A program made the translations under genes and the position numbers. The notes under the pieces are model-generated. The model was given only the letters and a program-made list of their open reading frames with translations, was not told the DNA's origin and ran no database searches. From positions 496,001-560,000 of the forward strand of contig JAPXFQ010002133.1 of NCBI GenBank assembly GCA_028564705.1: a DNA stretch of 64,000 bases, written 5' to 3'. The stretch's first letter is position 1. Each line of letters opens with the position of its first letter. Source of the DNA: Apricaphanius iberus (Eukaryota > Chordata > Actinopteri > Cyprinodontiformes > Aphaniidae). This document shows, piece after piece, positions 1 to 13,389 of this stretch.

Positions 1-3000
1 ATACTGTTCAAAAGCCAGGTAAGAGATTTTGGCCTACCTCACGTATTTGAACTTTTTGGTTGTAACAGTGGAAATATTGTGAAGAGAACTGTGTCAAACA
101 CTCACCCCTGTGGTACTCCAAAATTAACTCTGGTGTCCAATGAACAAGGAAATTGTTTTGTAATAGAGTTCTGGGATCAGAACAATGATGAATTTAAAAC
201 CCGTCTAATGCGGGTGTTAACCATAGGCAGATCTTTGAGAGCACCTCTAAAGGGCGCAAGAAACACAGAAAAATATACTGAAGGAACCAACAGTTCACTC
301 TGGAAAACAGGAACATGGGATTCATATAACTAAGGGTGAACAACAAACATAAGAAACGTAACTACACGTTGTGATGTTGTGAGACTGGCCTGTCTCGATA
401 TGATCTATCACTAGGGGTGACGCTATACAAATGACCTTTGTGCATGTAGATTGCAGACCTGAAGAATATATTGAGTGAGAAAGAAGAGGAACTCATCAAG
501 GCCCGCCAGAAGATCACAGAGTTCAATCTCCAGATCCAGTCCAACACCTGTGAGATCAGCTCCCTCAGAGCCACGGTGAGTGAGACACATGTCTGATGTC
601 TACTCTGTTCTACTCTGAACCTACCATGATCTCCTCTTCTCCATAAATAAAACTCAGATTGAAGGGCTGAAGAACCAGATATTGAGGATGGTGGAATCCC
701 ATCAGCTTGAGGTCGAAGGCTTACGGAGGACAATCACAACTCTCTATGAAAAGCTCACCATTAAGGATAATGAGATGCTGTCTTATGTCCACAAATTCCA
801 TGGCCTGCATGATGCCAGGGCAGCAATTAATGTAGAGATTGCTGCTTACAAGCACCTACTGGGATTCGAGGAGGGCTGGTAATGTCTGAAACAAGCAAAG
901 ATAAATAAAAAATGATTTCAGAGTCCTACAAGTCTCACTAATTTACTTGCTGTGGTTTTTACAGGATTAAGCCATGTGGGACAAGCAACTTCAGCCAGAG
1001 TAAGAAAGGACTTATTTCCTAAAAGCCTGAAAAAAGACATTAAATGAACCTCCGACTCTGTAGACCAGCAGCTCTAGCATTGGCATCTCACAGGAGCATT
1101 AAAGTTTAAACGTTTTTTTTTGTTTTTTCTCTGGACCACCAAGTTTGGAGCCACTTGGAGTCCTACGGAAGAAGTTTCTATCTAGTCATGGTTAGCTTAT
1201 ATCCATATAATGGGACTGCCGCCTCTAAATAAGGCCTCATCTGCCCCAAAACTCCTTCATTTAACCAGGTTTTGTTATTAATCGTTAGCACTACTCCCCT
1301 CGGACTTCAGAACATCTCGGACGTGCTTATTTGTTCTCGTCAGGGGGGATTCACAGGCTTATAATCCAACAGCGCTAACACCGCCGTGCTCCATCCCAGC
1401 TGTAGTCTGAGCAGGGCTTAGAGACAGAACTTAGTTAGACAGAGCTACCGCAGACATCTACATGGTGTTTCCAATTTGCACTAACCGAATGACCAATTAG
1501 ATGAAGGTCAGCGTCTATAGGCCCCTTTTCCACAACCTACGCAGACTACAGCTGTAATAGCGGACGGCTAAGACGTAATTTAAATGCCAGGTTAGTTGAA
1601 ATTGGAATTGGTTGGATTAAAAGTCTCACTGGGGAATATCACTAACTACTGATAATGAAACATGGTTAAATGAAGGAGTTTTGGGGCAGAAAATGCCTTA
1701 TTACAGGCACCAAATCTCCTGCCTTGATTGACTCCCATTGTATGGATAGAAACTGATCGCGAATGGATTTAAACTTCTACCAAAGGAGTCCAAGTGGCTC
1801 CAAACTTGTCTTGGTGAGTAAATGCTTAAAATAAATGAAAAAAACCAGAACTTTCTCTTTTAGTACACTAACAGGAAACCGCTTTTGTCGCAAAGAAGCC
1901 CCAAAGCCAGTAACTGGGGAAAAAAAAAATCAATTCAATTAATTAATTCAAATTTTTTCCAGCCGAATATGCTAAAGTCTCTCATAGACGAACAAAATCA
2001 CAGTGACCAACAAACCTTTGCTAAAAAACAGCTAACTGTAGCCGAATCCTTTTCACAATTTGTCTGGTGTTTGTTCTTCTTGCTTCTCTTAATAAGTAGG
2101 GGTGGGAGAAAAGAAGTTTTAATCGAATTAATAACAAACTGTAGTCCACTGGACAGCTTACGTCGGTCTGTTTATTCAGCACGATATGCGTTTCCCCTGC
2201 TGCTCATTTCCGGCTTGCAACCAGCGCTCTGCTCCAACCGCGAGCGAATGAATGACACCAAATGACAACATGAAAATGCAAAAACCACATGGGAGATGCA
2301 GAGCTGTAGGGGAACAAACACAGATGGGGAAACGTAGACCGACGCGCAATGAATCGAGTGTCGTCCTGCTTCAATAACATCAACAGGGACACAATGTTAT
2401 TACGTTTATAGTGGTAGCAGTAATTCTGATACGCTGATATAGAGATTGGAGAAATCTGCAGAAAGAGGATGCAAATTTAGCTACTATGTTTGCATCGAAC
2501 TAGAGATAAAACAGACTAAAACGCTGCTTTCTCTTTTCAGGAACACATACCCACACCAGTATTGTATCAATGGAAACCGTGCATACTGAGGTAAAAGCAG
2601 CTCTGCTTTTCCAATATTTCACATAACACTTAGCTTTCATAGAAAGGTTAAGCATAAGGAGATGGTCTACTCAAAATAAAAGGTTTTTATCTGTTAAACA
2701 CGGCTAGAGCTCCGTCTCGTTTAAGAATTGTGACCCGTTTTTCTCACCATCTTAAAAAGAAGGTCATGGTGGAAACGGACGAAAACTTCAGAAAAGAAAT
2801 CAGGTAACGTACGCGCATTAAGAAATCAGAATTTGTCCTTTTCTTGAACGAGCATTTGCATTTTTCAAGTTAATGATTATTAAATACTTGCAGCACCCAG
2901 GATGAGAAAACAGACGTTAAGTCAACTGACCGAGGTATGAATTCCCTACTGTTACCCAAACACGTCATCACTTAAGGTCATGGTTAAGTTAAATTAAACC

Positions 3001-3415
3001 GATTACTAACCTGAGTCTGTGTCACAAACTTATGGCTGCATGATCCAATGTAGGATTTTCTGATGAGAGCAAATACAACATCTCCCTAAATAACCGTTTT
3101 ATTTAGCCCTGCGATAAATGTCTAATAAAGTGTGAAATATTTTATGAACAACAGTTAAAAAAAGTTATAAACGCACATTTTCATAGAAGCAGATTTCGAG
3201 TGTAGATGATGACTATTATTTTAAATTACACATGCTTTTCTGGATTTCTGCAACAAACAACTCCTGAAACTTTCAAAAATACCTTAAAATGTTTATATTA
3301 ATTATGTTATTATTCTGATTGTAACAAACCAGAGATCAGCTCCTCAGAGACGGATGAAGACAAGAACAAAGCAGCAACTTTCTCTGAGGGCTCATCAGCA
3401 AAAGATGGCAAATAA
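1..3415 (+). CDS. Intermediate-filament protein, type III-like (IF gene A), 3' part
   Basis: Partial; the 5' part lies before the window. Coding exons: 1-18, 450-575, 658-878, 965-999, 2541-2590, 2760-2803 (2763 is an alternative acceptor), 2894-2934, 3333-3415. All junctions are GT-AG and the frame stays open for 205 residues to TAA at 3413. The 126-bp and 221-bp exons equal the vimentin/desmin exon sizes known for type III filaments, with the same phases. The 221-bp exon encodes coil 2 and ends in the helix-termination motif INVEIAAYKHLLGFEEGW (family form EIAxYRKLLEGEE). The tail is about 73 residues, Ser/Thr/Glu/Asp/Lys-rich (IKPCGTSNFSQ, then METVHTE, ending SAKDGK), with no RGD or other type III tail motif. 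It is inferred to form coiled-coil dimers in cytoplasmic filaments. A tandem paralogue starts at 27.8 kb. Which IF subtype it is cannot be settled here. Confidence 0.88.
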
Positions 3416-4300
3416 GAGGTGAAAATCTGCTGCAGAAATAATAATGTTATTTATTTAATGTAAAAGTGTTATTGATATATGGAACTTAATTAAAACCTGA
3501 GATATCAGATATGTCTTAGTTAACTCTGGTGAGTGAATGCCACAGATTAAATGAGTGTTTTTATTTTTAATTTTCAGGAACTTGTGTCATCAGGACATTT
3601 TTCCTGTGGAATCTGAACAGATTCCTTAGATTCTCACGAGAGGAGAAACCTGACTTTTGCTTATTTTTATTCCTTCAGGATCAAGTGAGTTAGGAGAGAG
3701 CAGGACAGCTGTCCACATTCCTCAGAGGACAAGAAAACACATGAACCAACATGTCCTCCTCTAAGCACCTCAGAGAACTCAGAATACAAGATGAATAAGA
3801 TAAAGATGATAAAACTTAACAATCAGGTCTTCCTTATAGCCTGTACTGATTTATTTAGCTGTTATTTGGTGTTTGTTACCGTTTCTGTTTTTAGCTGAAT
3901 TTAGCCGAACTATCACATTAATATATAATTAATAAGATAATGAGTCACATGTATTAGTTAAACTATTTGGGGGTAAATTATGTCTTTCCCAATTACCTGA
4001 TTCATTATTAGTCAGTCAAAAAGTATGAATTTAAGGAGTTTATTAAGTCTTTCAGGGAGGAGGGAAAAATGTATCTTATTTAGTCACAGAGTGAATCAAA
4101 GTATTACTCTATCATTAATCAAATGATATATAGTTACACAGATTGATGTCTCCAAACTATGCCCACAAATTTCTATAAATATAATTAGTTGGAATAGATG
4201 TAATTAACTTGGAATCTATCTGTATGATTTGTTAAAATGCCTTGAGACGATATGTGTTGTGCTTTGACTTTAAATAAACTGAATTTAAGTTTTAATTACT
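3416..4300 (+). other. 3' UTR of IF gene A, with a spliced intron and poly(A) signal
   Basis: The stop exon ends at 3418 with a GT donor, and a 3' UTR exon starts at 3578 after TTTTCAG. This intron lies 3 nt after the stop, too close to be expected to trigger nonsense-mediated decay. AATAAA at 4273-4278 is the likely cleavage signal. The stretch at about 3828-3900 resembles the 3' UTR of IF gene B at about 47,392-47,465. Confidence 0.6.
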
Positions 4301-7165
4301 TCATGTTGTTCACTTACTGCCAAAGTTAAACTCAGAATGGTTGTTTGTGTTGCTAATTTAATTTAGTAGTATCAACTACTTAAAAAAATATGTCTATGAC
4401 AGAGATGGGGGAAAAAAGGAATCACTCGTCACAACCTCTTCAGTTTTACTTTGGCTGCAGTTTCATGATGCGTCCACTAGAGGGCTAAAGACTGATTTGT
4501 TAATAAGCTGTTTTCCAGCTCCTGATTGGCTGACAAACCCAATGTTGGCCTCCTGGCCTTGTTTGTCTTTTTGTGCTTCTATTGTGTCATTTTTTCAACT
4601 CGTCTGCCTCCCTTAACATGAAACCAATGTTTTCTCTATCAGTGCGAACGAGTGAAGCTTTATTTCTATAGCACCTTTTGAGAAATGATCAGAAAGTGCT
4701 TTACAACACAAACAAATACAGATAATCAGGAGATAATTTAAAACATGAATTAAAGAAAGGAGCCTTTAGCTGCTAATTGTTTATGGCGCTAACCACATTT
4801 ACTACAAAAAAAGTATATACCGGTTATGTGTTTTTACATACGGGTACGTGGGTGTGTTTTGTACCATTTGTTTTGGATCAATTGGGGCAAAACTGTAAGA
4901 TGTAATGTGAGATGTTTTAAAGTGTGAATCAAACAATGCAATTTGTGTATTCTATTTAAGAAATTGGAATGTCGTAACTGTTGTTTCGTATTTTTGAAAA
5001 AACATCTACAACTATGAAACTGCTAATAAATTTACCTCTGGTACTTCAACCTCTCGGTTACAAGACGCAAATACTTTTGCCCCAAAAATACCTTCATAAA
5101 AAAAACTACTTTTCCATACGTAAAAGCATCACGTGGGATCAACTTAAATACTTGCATTCATGTTGACTATTATTAAGTTCATGCTACTTAGAAATGTCTG
5201 TTATTATAACCACTTCACCATACTCAAAACATTGTTTGAAGTAACATAATTCTGCTAGCAGTTAGCTTAGCTTAGAGATCCAAGTGGAAAACGTTAAGAT
5301 ATATTTTATTGTTCCCCCAATGATTTATTTTTTAGAGGGTAGGGGCAAGAATATTTAAAGCTTTGTACGTTTGGGTCAAGATCTTGAATTGAATTCTGTA
5401 ATAAACAGGGAGAAATTGAACAGTGAAGGAGTGACAATGGGAGAAGTTTGAAGAACTGGTTAGCAGCTTTTCGGGGGCATTCTGGACAGACTGAAGACGG
5501 TTTATGGGTCTTTTGCTTAACAGGAGAAAAGTGAATTTCATTAGTCAAAACACGATGAAATAAAGGCACAATTTTTAGTTACGGACATGAAACAATGCTG
5601 CACAACTTTCAACAATTTGGGGAACAAATTTTAGCGTTGTTAAGCTATGGAAAGTTATTTAACATCCAATGCTTGACAGATTCCAAATAACTATTTTAGA
5701 TCTGAATCTTAAATGAGGTTTAAACTAAATAAAAAGCTGAATATCATCAGCATAGCAATGATAAGAAATATATTTAAAAGAAACTAAAAGCTGATAAAGA
5801 GGAAGGAGATATAAGATAAATAATAACGGGCCCAAGATAGAACCTTGAGGGACACCATAACGAAGAGATGAGGAAGACGACTGGAAAATCGCACTCGAAA
5901 TGATCTCCCCATTGAATAAGAGAGGACCACTTGAGCGGTGACCCGGATACCCCCAACTTACTATTTCAACCTTTCGAGCAGAACCTGGTGATTGATGTTT
6001 TCAGCTCTGAAGCTGATATTCACTAACTTTTAAACGCAAACACTGATTATCAGCAGATTCAGATCTACGTAGAGAGATGAAGCTCAGAAGCGGAAGAGGC
6101 TCAAAGTTAAACATTCTTATTCTTATTATTTACGAAGTAATTAGGATTTATTTTCAGAAGATTTAGAACTTAGTTAGATCAGATTTTCTCTTATGATCTC
6201 AAGAGTTTAAGTTAACAAAGTTAAACACATTAGTTTCTTGTTTTTCTGGACCCTGATTACTAAATTTAAGTATCAGAAAACATATTCCTATGTTGTGTTC
6301 TTTATAAAACTCCGGATTTGTGGTTTAGATTTTTTTATTAACAGGATTTAATTCAGACAGTATAGCTTTAGTCATTAATTAGGAAATATATTGTGAGGTT
6401 GGAAATCTTTATCCCCCTCTGGTGGTGACATACTGGAACTGCGTATATTCAAATTAATTATGATTGATTTAAAAACATGAGTGTAATATGTAAATACATT
6501 TTGAATATCCCCATGATTATCCAAGCATTTTTACATTCCTATGGTGTTATTTTTTAGGATTTTGTCTCGGCAAAATATATTAAAATGAAACCATACATTA
6601 TAAACAGCTACCTTCATTAAGTAGATGTTTGGCCCTTTGTTACTACTAGTCTCTGCAGGTGTAGGATTTGTTTCTCCTTGTTTATAGTGTTAATTTGCAT
6701 TGTAATTGTTTGTGGAATGAATAATATTAAATAAAAAAATGTTTTGTAGTTATTTAATCTCATACAAAACATCCCTAGGCACCTGTTGCTCACATTATAG
6801 TCTGTGTAAATGAGTTAAACATGGAACACCATCTCTGATACAACACAAGTTAGATATGTATATTTTGATATAATATCATGATGGCTGTAGTCGTTAATTA
6901 GAATGTAGTTGGTGTAAGCATATTTTAATGTTTGATTACTGACTGCCCCTCATGTGGTGAAGTGTTGGAAGCTGTTCCCAAGCTGTTTGCATGTATTGGT
7001 TTTAATTTCCTCTTCTATCAAGTCAGATAAATTAACTTTTCATTACATGTCATCAAACAGTAATAAGCAAGAGTTTATTTTATCTTAGCAGAAGCAACAA
7101 TTAATGTAGAGGTGGTTTTAGAGGTGCTTATAACACAACACTGAATAAATAAAAATGTCAACTTA
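4300..7165. other. Intergenic spacer, AT-rich
   Basis: No supportable gene. A short degenerate copy of the fish 'tttattt..atagc' to 'aagtgcttta' repeat box lies near 4650-4710. The rest is AT-rich sequence with no recognised domain. ORFs such as those at 4981-5166 and 5306-5569 show no family signature. Confidence 0.5.
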
Positions 7166-7170
7166 ATTTG

Positions 7171-7275
7171 GAGGTTGTTAGACTGTTTCTATAAAAAAAA
7201 ACATGTAATTGAAGGTAAACCGGACAGAGCACCGGCTGGGTGGCAAAGGCACCAACAGGACAGTCTAACAACCTC
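7171..7275. repeat. Perfect 16-bp inverted repeat (hairpin)
   Basis: GAGGTTGTTAGACTGT at 7171-7186 is exactly complementary to 7260-7275, with a loop of about 73 bp. It sits at the downstream edge of the decayed gypsy pol and may be a remnant terminal structure. Its origin is unknown. Confidence 0.7.
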
Positions 7276-8780
7276 ACGCCAGCCGGGTCATCTGCAGTGT
7301 GAGACACGAGCCAGGTCCGATGGCCTAGAAACTTCCAGATGAGCAGGCTTTATCCCTTTGTTGTACGACCTTAGACAACCATCATAGGGGGGGATGCAGT
7401 GGTCCATGGTAGGTGTTGCATAAACACAAACTCCACCGAGCGTAGGTCAGGAGGGACCCAGGAAGTATGGGTGCCATGCTGTGTCTTGGGGACAAGTTTG
7501 AAAGCTGTAGCAACCTCCAGCTCCTTGACCGCACACAAAGGTGTCGTGGCATTAGGGATGAAATCTCGTGGACTTGGCCATAGATGAGCTCGGCAGATGA
7601 GGTCTGCAGGCCCCCGTCCTTAGGGGCAGTCCTGAGGCCTAGCAAGCCCCAGGAATGTCTGTCCACCCAGTTTTTGTCCATCAGGCTGGCATGCAGGACG
7701 CTTTCATGGAGTGGTTGAACAACTCACACAACCAGTTAGCCATAGGGTGATAAGCAGTGGTGCGGTAAAGCTTGACCCCTAGATCCTTGGCGACATTCAG
7801 ACCTAAGAAGTAAATTCTGAGCCTCAGTTGGAAGAGATGTCTGAAGGCATTCCAAACACGCAACTCAGGCGTCTATGAACACACGGGCCATGTCGGCAGA
7901 TGAGAGGCCAGTGGGGCCTTGATGTGGTGGTGCACTGTTGAAGGCTGAAAGGCCACACATGAATTGACCCAGGGCCACACGTAACTCCTCAGCCCCCTCC
8001 AGACAAACTTCTGAGCCACCAGCCTCATGGATGTCTTTCTACCGGGATGGGAGAGCTAGTGTATCGCCTCAGAAAAATGGCCCTCTGCCATCATGCAGGT
8101 GCATGCAACCTGACCCTGAGTCAACGACCGTTACATCTTCCAGGTGCAGTCCAGCATCTGAGTCTCTGAGTGACTGAACCCCACCGTCAATATCTTGTTC
8201 CATGGTCATACGTGAGGAGTCGAGACTACCTTCTGAACGTCTGGAGAGATGAATAAGCGTTGGCGTTGCTGGAAGTCGGACCACCGTTCAGCCACCTTGA
8301 ACGTGGAGAACCTGAGGCTTTGTGTTCACCAAAAACTGTGAAATCACGGCCCTAGATATAGAAGTAAAACGGAAGTGGCGGTTGGCCAACCAAACAGCGA
8401 GTGGCTCTTTGTTGAACATTTACGCTCCCTGTGCACCAGCTGGTGGCTGGGAAAGCAGAGCGGTTGCCAGGCATAATCAGGCCACTGCTCCAATAGTCAG
8501 AAGCATCGGTAGAGAGTGAGGGCGACTGGGGTCCAGGTGATGGGTGGGCCGAAAGGGTGGCGGCCTTTATGTCTATGCCTCGACCCTGGCCGGGTTGTGG
8601 GTCTTTCCTTTGCAATCGGAACAGCACCGTTTCACTTTGGTACCAAAATGTGCCTAGAAGTACCACAACCCCTGGCTGGCACAGAGCCCATCAGCAGTAT
8701 GTCCTCTGCCAGGGAAAATGCCTGCGCCTGGGGGCATGTACCTGGTGATCAGAGCCAGCATGTCAGGAGCGAAACACTAG
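7210..8780 (-). pseudogene. Decayed Ty3/gypsy LTR-retrotransposon pol (RNase H and integrase)
   Basis: On the minus strand the reading goes from RNase H to integrase but is broken by many frameshifts and stops. Near 8540-8480 it shows LSTDASD, the RNase H start of gypsy pol. Near 8410-8370, in a shifted frame, is a match to the '(A)xRHFR(Y/F)' block. Near 7900 is SADMARVFIDA of the integrase core. Near 7780-7720 is GVKLYRTTAYHPMAN (family: LGI.LHRTTAYHPQANG). Near 7670-7590 is WGLLGLRTAPK followed by SSAELIYGQ. Together these identify a chromovirus-like or metavirus-like integrase. No LTRs were recognised. It is a dead insertion between the two IF genes. Confidence 0.82.
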
Positions 8781-10589
8781 ATGGCCAGGAAGAAACATTC
8801 AACTTCTTCTGGCAGAGTGCGCGGCTCAGTAATGGTTGTATTTGCAGCGTACTGTGCTTGTTTTATTCCTAAAACCAGAATACAGCACATAACAAAAAAT
8901 AGCTGACAGATTAAATGTGTTAGATCATGATTTAAGCAAGGATATAAAACTATTTAACAATTCAATAAGAACAGTTTCAAGCCTTCAAAATGTAAAGTCA
9001 CATAAATACAGTATTTGCTTTTACACGTGTATTTTCTTACTAGTTACTAGGTACTTTAAGGCTATTTTAACACATTAGACACAACAGCATGTTGAGTTAT
9101 TGCTCCATCTTACACAAAAAGTGATTTAATTGTAGTTATTATAATGCTTAGTGTCAGGATCAATATGGGTGGAACAAGTAAGGATTGAGTAAAGATTAAA
9201 TACAGTAATATTTTTCATAATGGTACAAATTAAATCTAATTAGAACCACTTTTTAAAAGACAAAACTTACATTGTATTGCATGATTCAGCCATCAAACAG
9301 GATGTGTAATAACGTTATATTAGAAGATGGGTGCGTCTCTGAGGAACAACAGCAGCAGAATAATAAAGATTATAATAAAGATTGACATGCCGTGTGTCAG
9401 TGGTGGCAGTAATGCACTACATTGTTGTTTGCCAAACGGTAAAACAAAGAATAAGACAAGCAGTGGGACATCATATGGCTTGTCCAACGATATTCTTCAA
9501 GCTAAATATGTGCCACAGTTAGCTTGCCATGGAGGCTACTGATTCATGCGGCTTTCGGGAAACTCCTAACGTTGATTTCCTCCAGGGAGCTGAAAAGTAA
9601 AATCCCCCTTTAGAGATGCAACAGTTTCTCCAAATCAGGCTAGAAAAAGTTACTAAGTCAGTGTCTAAACTGCATACATGTTTTCAAGAATCCATCCTGT
9701 TACTGGGATTTTACATTTCAAAGTCATATTAATTGATTAATTACATATTAGTAAATGAATCTGGGGAATATCGCATGATAAAAGATCATTAGATGTCAGT
9801 CAGGAGGTCTTTCACCTTGTTCCCTCCAGCCTTGTGGGTGCTAGACGCAGAAGTTTTTATTCAGAGAAAGCAGACAAAAACATCAAGGTTCCTGGAACAT
9901 ATGCATCAAGTGGTATCTCATCTGTCAATCAGGATTGCAGCCTTATCATTGTTTAAAGGAAGAACACATTTCTTTACACAACACTGCAAACCTGTCAGGC
10001 TGAAAGGTGCATTTGCGACAGTAGGTCGCACTTACGAAATCATGACCGACAAGGGTATGTACAGGAGGTGTCCTATATTTAGCTTTCCTAAAGTATCTGC
10101 TTGTTGGAGAGTTATTAAAATTACAACTCACTCCTTTAATAGTTTTATCTTTGACTTTTAAAATACTGTGAAAATGTATTTTCCTCTTTGAGAGTTATTA
10201 CAGTGTCTTTGTCCCACGGAAATGTTTAGACAAAACCATATAAGATGGTTGAGGAAGAAATAAGTAGATACGCTAAGAATTTACCAATAAATAAGGCAAC
10301 AAACCGTTTTGGAGAAAAAAGGAAGCAACGTAACATCCATAACTTGGTAGTATTTATAAAAGAAATCTTCATTTGTATATCAGTATAAACTAGTCCTAAT
10401 TCAGTCTACATACAAGTCATATAAAAAAGGCTAAATAGATTCTGAGTTAAAAGCAAATGTCAGGTTTCTCTTTAGTGTCTCTGGGAAAAGCCGCCTGTCC
10501 AAAAATGCTAAAACACTGAAGGTCTACCTGCATTCACATGCATTAAACAGTCTTTCAGTGAGAATGCTTACAGATACTATGCATCCCGC
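8781..10589. other. Intergenic, no gene recognised
   Basis: AT-rich sequence. The open frame at 9793-10161 (122 codons) has no recognisable domain, no splice context and no codon character of its own. It is treated as chance. Confidence 0.45.
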
Positions 10590-10893
10590 ACATGCATAAC
10601 TGAACATTATGATCTGCTACGCCTTGGGCCTTTTAAACTCAGTTTAACCCGCTTGTAACAGCAGTTTTCCAAGGTAGTGGTTGAATAGCTGCGTTGTTGC
10701 AACTGATTTTATCCCCCCATAAACATTTGCTGTATTAATCTTAACCCTCGCCCCATTGCAGTGTTTCATCAGAGCTTGGATGACTCAGTTTGGACCAAGT
10801 TTCAGCTGTCAGAAAGATGCCATCACATTTGATTCTACAACGTTTTTCCACATTTTATTTCGTCAACATATTTTGTCATATAGCTGTAAAATA
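10590..10893 (+). repeat. Dispersed repeat family 1, copy 1
   Basis: This segment of about 300 bp matches 23,941-24,265 in the same orientation, from 'gaacattatgatctgc' through 'gccttgggccttttaaac' and 'tttcagctgtcagaaagatg' to 'agctgtaaaata'. It has scattered substitutions and small indels. No coding capacity. Class unknown; likely a non-autonomous transposon. Confidence 0.75.
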
Positions 10894-11539
10894 ATTTAGC
10901 TAATTTAGCTCCATTGGTTTCCTCAGCCGTTGATCCTGAGCAGCTTCCTGAAATGCATCGAGCGGCTCCATAATTCTCTCATCCATCCGGAAAGGGAGAA
11001 TTCCAGCGTTTCTTAACGTCAAGAATGACATTATACTCTGGCAAATCGAAAGCACAGATAGTCGCAAACATATTTTAAAATATATAAAAAAGGTATAAGT
11101 GTGTTGGATTAAGGAGAGTGGACATGTCCCTGATTTAAAAAACTTGAATTTGACTTAAAACATGTAACCTATCTCCCTGAATAAAAAAACAAAAAGTTGA
11201 ATTTGAATTAAAATTAGAATTTCTTTCTCCCAAACAGGTAAAAAAAGACAAAACAAAAATAAGTAACTCACCCTTTATTCAAATGTAGTTTACCTATAAA
11301 CATCTAATTACATATTTACACCAATAATTTTGAAAAGACTTACAAAGCTAGGCAGCTATGAACATATTAACTGGTATACAGTATTATACAGTCTATATTA
11401 ATACTATTTTTATATCGGAGCAACACAAGATTTTTCACCTGAACGATGATCTCTGACCATACATTTTTGTCACTACATGTGAGTTTCGTCCACTTATTCC
11501 TTGGTCAATTTAGTCTTCATGGCCAGGGTGAAGAAGGTT
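10894..11539. other. Intergenic, no gene recognised
   Basis: AT-rich sequence between two dispersed repeats. Nothing coding or structural was recognised. Confidence 0.45.
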
Positions 11540-11820
11540 AATTTTACTGTATTTTTATAGCGCTTTATTTAGTCTCTACGGACCCCAAAGTGCTTTACAC
11601 TAAATTCAGTTCTTTACCCATTCATGCACACATTCGCATACTGGTGATGGCGAATGCCACAGCTGCCCTAACGGAGGTGAGGTTGAGCCACTGGGACCAC
11701 TGTGTGAAGTACACGGGGGCTCAAACCAGCAGCCCCTGTATTATAAGTCAAACTCCCAATAACCCCCCCCCCCCCGTAAACATTGCTGCTATGAAACAAG
11801 AAGACTGCTGCATGTGACTA
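11540..11820 (+). repeat. Fish dispersed repeat with 'tatagcgcttta ... aaagtgctttaca' core
   Basis: The segment runs 'tttttatagcgctttattt', 'ccccaaagtgctttacac', 'cattcatgcacacattcgc' and then 'ctggtgatggcgaatgccacagctgccct'. I recognise this as a common teleost interspersed repeat. It contains a 13-C run at 11,763-11,775. The ORF across it is incidental. Confidence 0.6.
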
Positions 11821-12345
11821 TAACGCTGTCTCACCCTGCATGTATTAATTTAACATCATGAGTACTAAACGTGAATTAAACACGAACAACATTAAGCTAC
11901 TCACCCAAAGAAGAACGTCTGCTGCTGTCATCATCATCTATCATCCTTTTCTCCTACACTGGCACGCCCAGCCCTCTCCTCTCCGAGGTTCTGGGAGGAC
12001 GTTGCTAACTCAGAGTCAGACACCGGCAGCAGATGTCCTCAGTGTGAGGTTTTGCAGCAAGACATCAAACACGGTGTATTTCTTGACTTTAAAATAAGAC
12101 ACTATGAGTCGCCAGGTGTTTAATCAAATTCCAAGTGTTGCCTTCTTACACAGTATCACTTTGGAGCACTTGCTGCAGGCTTCTGAGTTTCCATCTTTTA
12201 TCTTGGGACCGCCGTTGATCGTAGGAACGGAGGTGAAATGATTGGCAAGAATCCAAAGTGCTTGACATCTTAGACAAAAAGCACAGAAAAAATCCACCAA
12301 ATGCTTTTCAGTCTGGTTACTATCGTTTATGTAAGAACGGGTGCC
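11821..12345. other. Intergenic, no gene recognised
   Basis: No supportable gene or structured repeat was seen. Short ORFs on both strands (for example 11,858-12,097) lack family signatures. Confidence 0.4.
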
Positions 12346-12349
12346 ATAA

Positions 12350-12660
12350 CAACACCACATATCGGTGGCCTACCCATCCACATCAATCTGCCAATGAAGA
12401 GTCACAGCAGACACAAAGGAGATCAGAGCAGCAGACAGTCACCTGCTACCAAGCTGCAGAGGCTACGGACAGCCCAAATGATCTGCCAAAACCTCGGGCC
12501 AATCACCACAGTGGACATCCCAATGACCCCCCACCAAGGTGCCAAACAGATAGCCGTAGCAGACGACCAACATTACTCAACCAAGCCCAACCAGCACCTG
12601 AAAACTGAACTCAACAAACTCCAGACTCTCAGTCCCCCACACCAGTGAGCACCAATACCA
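12350..12660 (+). repeat. Dispersed repeat family 2, copy 1
   Basis: C/A-rich segment aligning with 25,490-25,740. Shared stretches include 'agcagacgaccaacat', 'ccaaccagcacctgaa' against 'ccaaaccagtatctga', and 'ccccacaccagtgagcacca' against 'tcccacaccacagagcacca'. The overlapping ORFs on the plus strand are repeat translations, not genes. Confidence 0.65.
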
Positions 12661-13389
12661 AGCATCTGTTGAGATCCTGTGCTGTATAGGTCTTTTTTGC
12701 TGTGTTTTGTCCTCCTACCTACTTAGCAGGGCGTGGCTGATTGGCAGCTTGTTGGACCTTGTGATGGAGAAATGTATTATTATGATTCATCTGTTAGTAT
12801 TTTTAACACTGAGAGCAGAGGGGCCAGAAAACAGGTGTTGAGTTCACATGGGAATCGAGGTTAGAGAAAACCTCACTGCGTGAGAAAATTGATTCTTCTT
12901 ATATACTTACTTTTGAGAGTTTCTCTTACTGGTGTTACGATTTAACCCAAGCTGTTGCCATTGTTTTGTATCTGTCAAGATTCATTTATTCCCAGCTAAA
13001 GAGCCAGGTGCCTTCATCCTGAGAAATCCCCACCCTGAGAGAATAGTTTTGTCTTCAGAAGTTCTAGACGCAAGGTTGCTGAACTTTATAAATACTTATT
13101 TTCATTTGAGCAGGGTAGGGGCAGCAATCACTGTGATACCGTTCTTCTCTATGATTGATTCAACTTTTATTAAAACCTCCAAACGCTTAAAGGGAATCTC
13201 TCTCATTTTTATTAAGAGTCTTAAACCCCGATTACAGACCTCATCAACTCTAGCTTTAAAAGAGGGACGGGAACTGCAAGCTGACGCTGGACTATCTTCG
13301 CTGCAGGCGTGGTAACACGGCCAACTTAGTTCTTAGGAAGTCTCCCTTGAAGATTCTTTGAGTATTTTTACTCACTTTTGCTTCCTCGC
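12661..13389. other. Intergenic, no gene recognised
   Basis: The 127-codon frame at 12,932-13,315 has no recognised domain. No gene is called. Confidence 0.4.

Noticed and set aside
2204..2392. Minus-strand ORF and the overlapping plus-strand ORF at 1885-2265
   Set aside because: Both lie in an intron of IF gene A, lack family motifs and overlap only AT-rich sequence.
2541..2590. METVHTE as the start of a separate IF-like gene, by likeness to the IF gene B start exon
   Set aside because: The exon is in frame with upstream exon 965-999 and downstream exon 2760-2803, so it is a tail exon of gene A rather than a new start.
9793..10161. 122-codon ORF as a gene
   Set aside because: No recognisable domain, no splice signals or promoter features, and flanked by repeats.
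12124..12360. Minus-strand 78-codon ORF
   Set aside because: No family signature, and it abuts dispersed repeat family 2.
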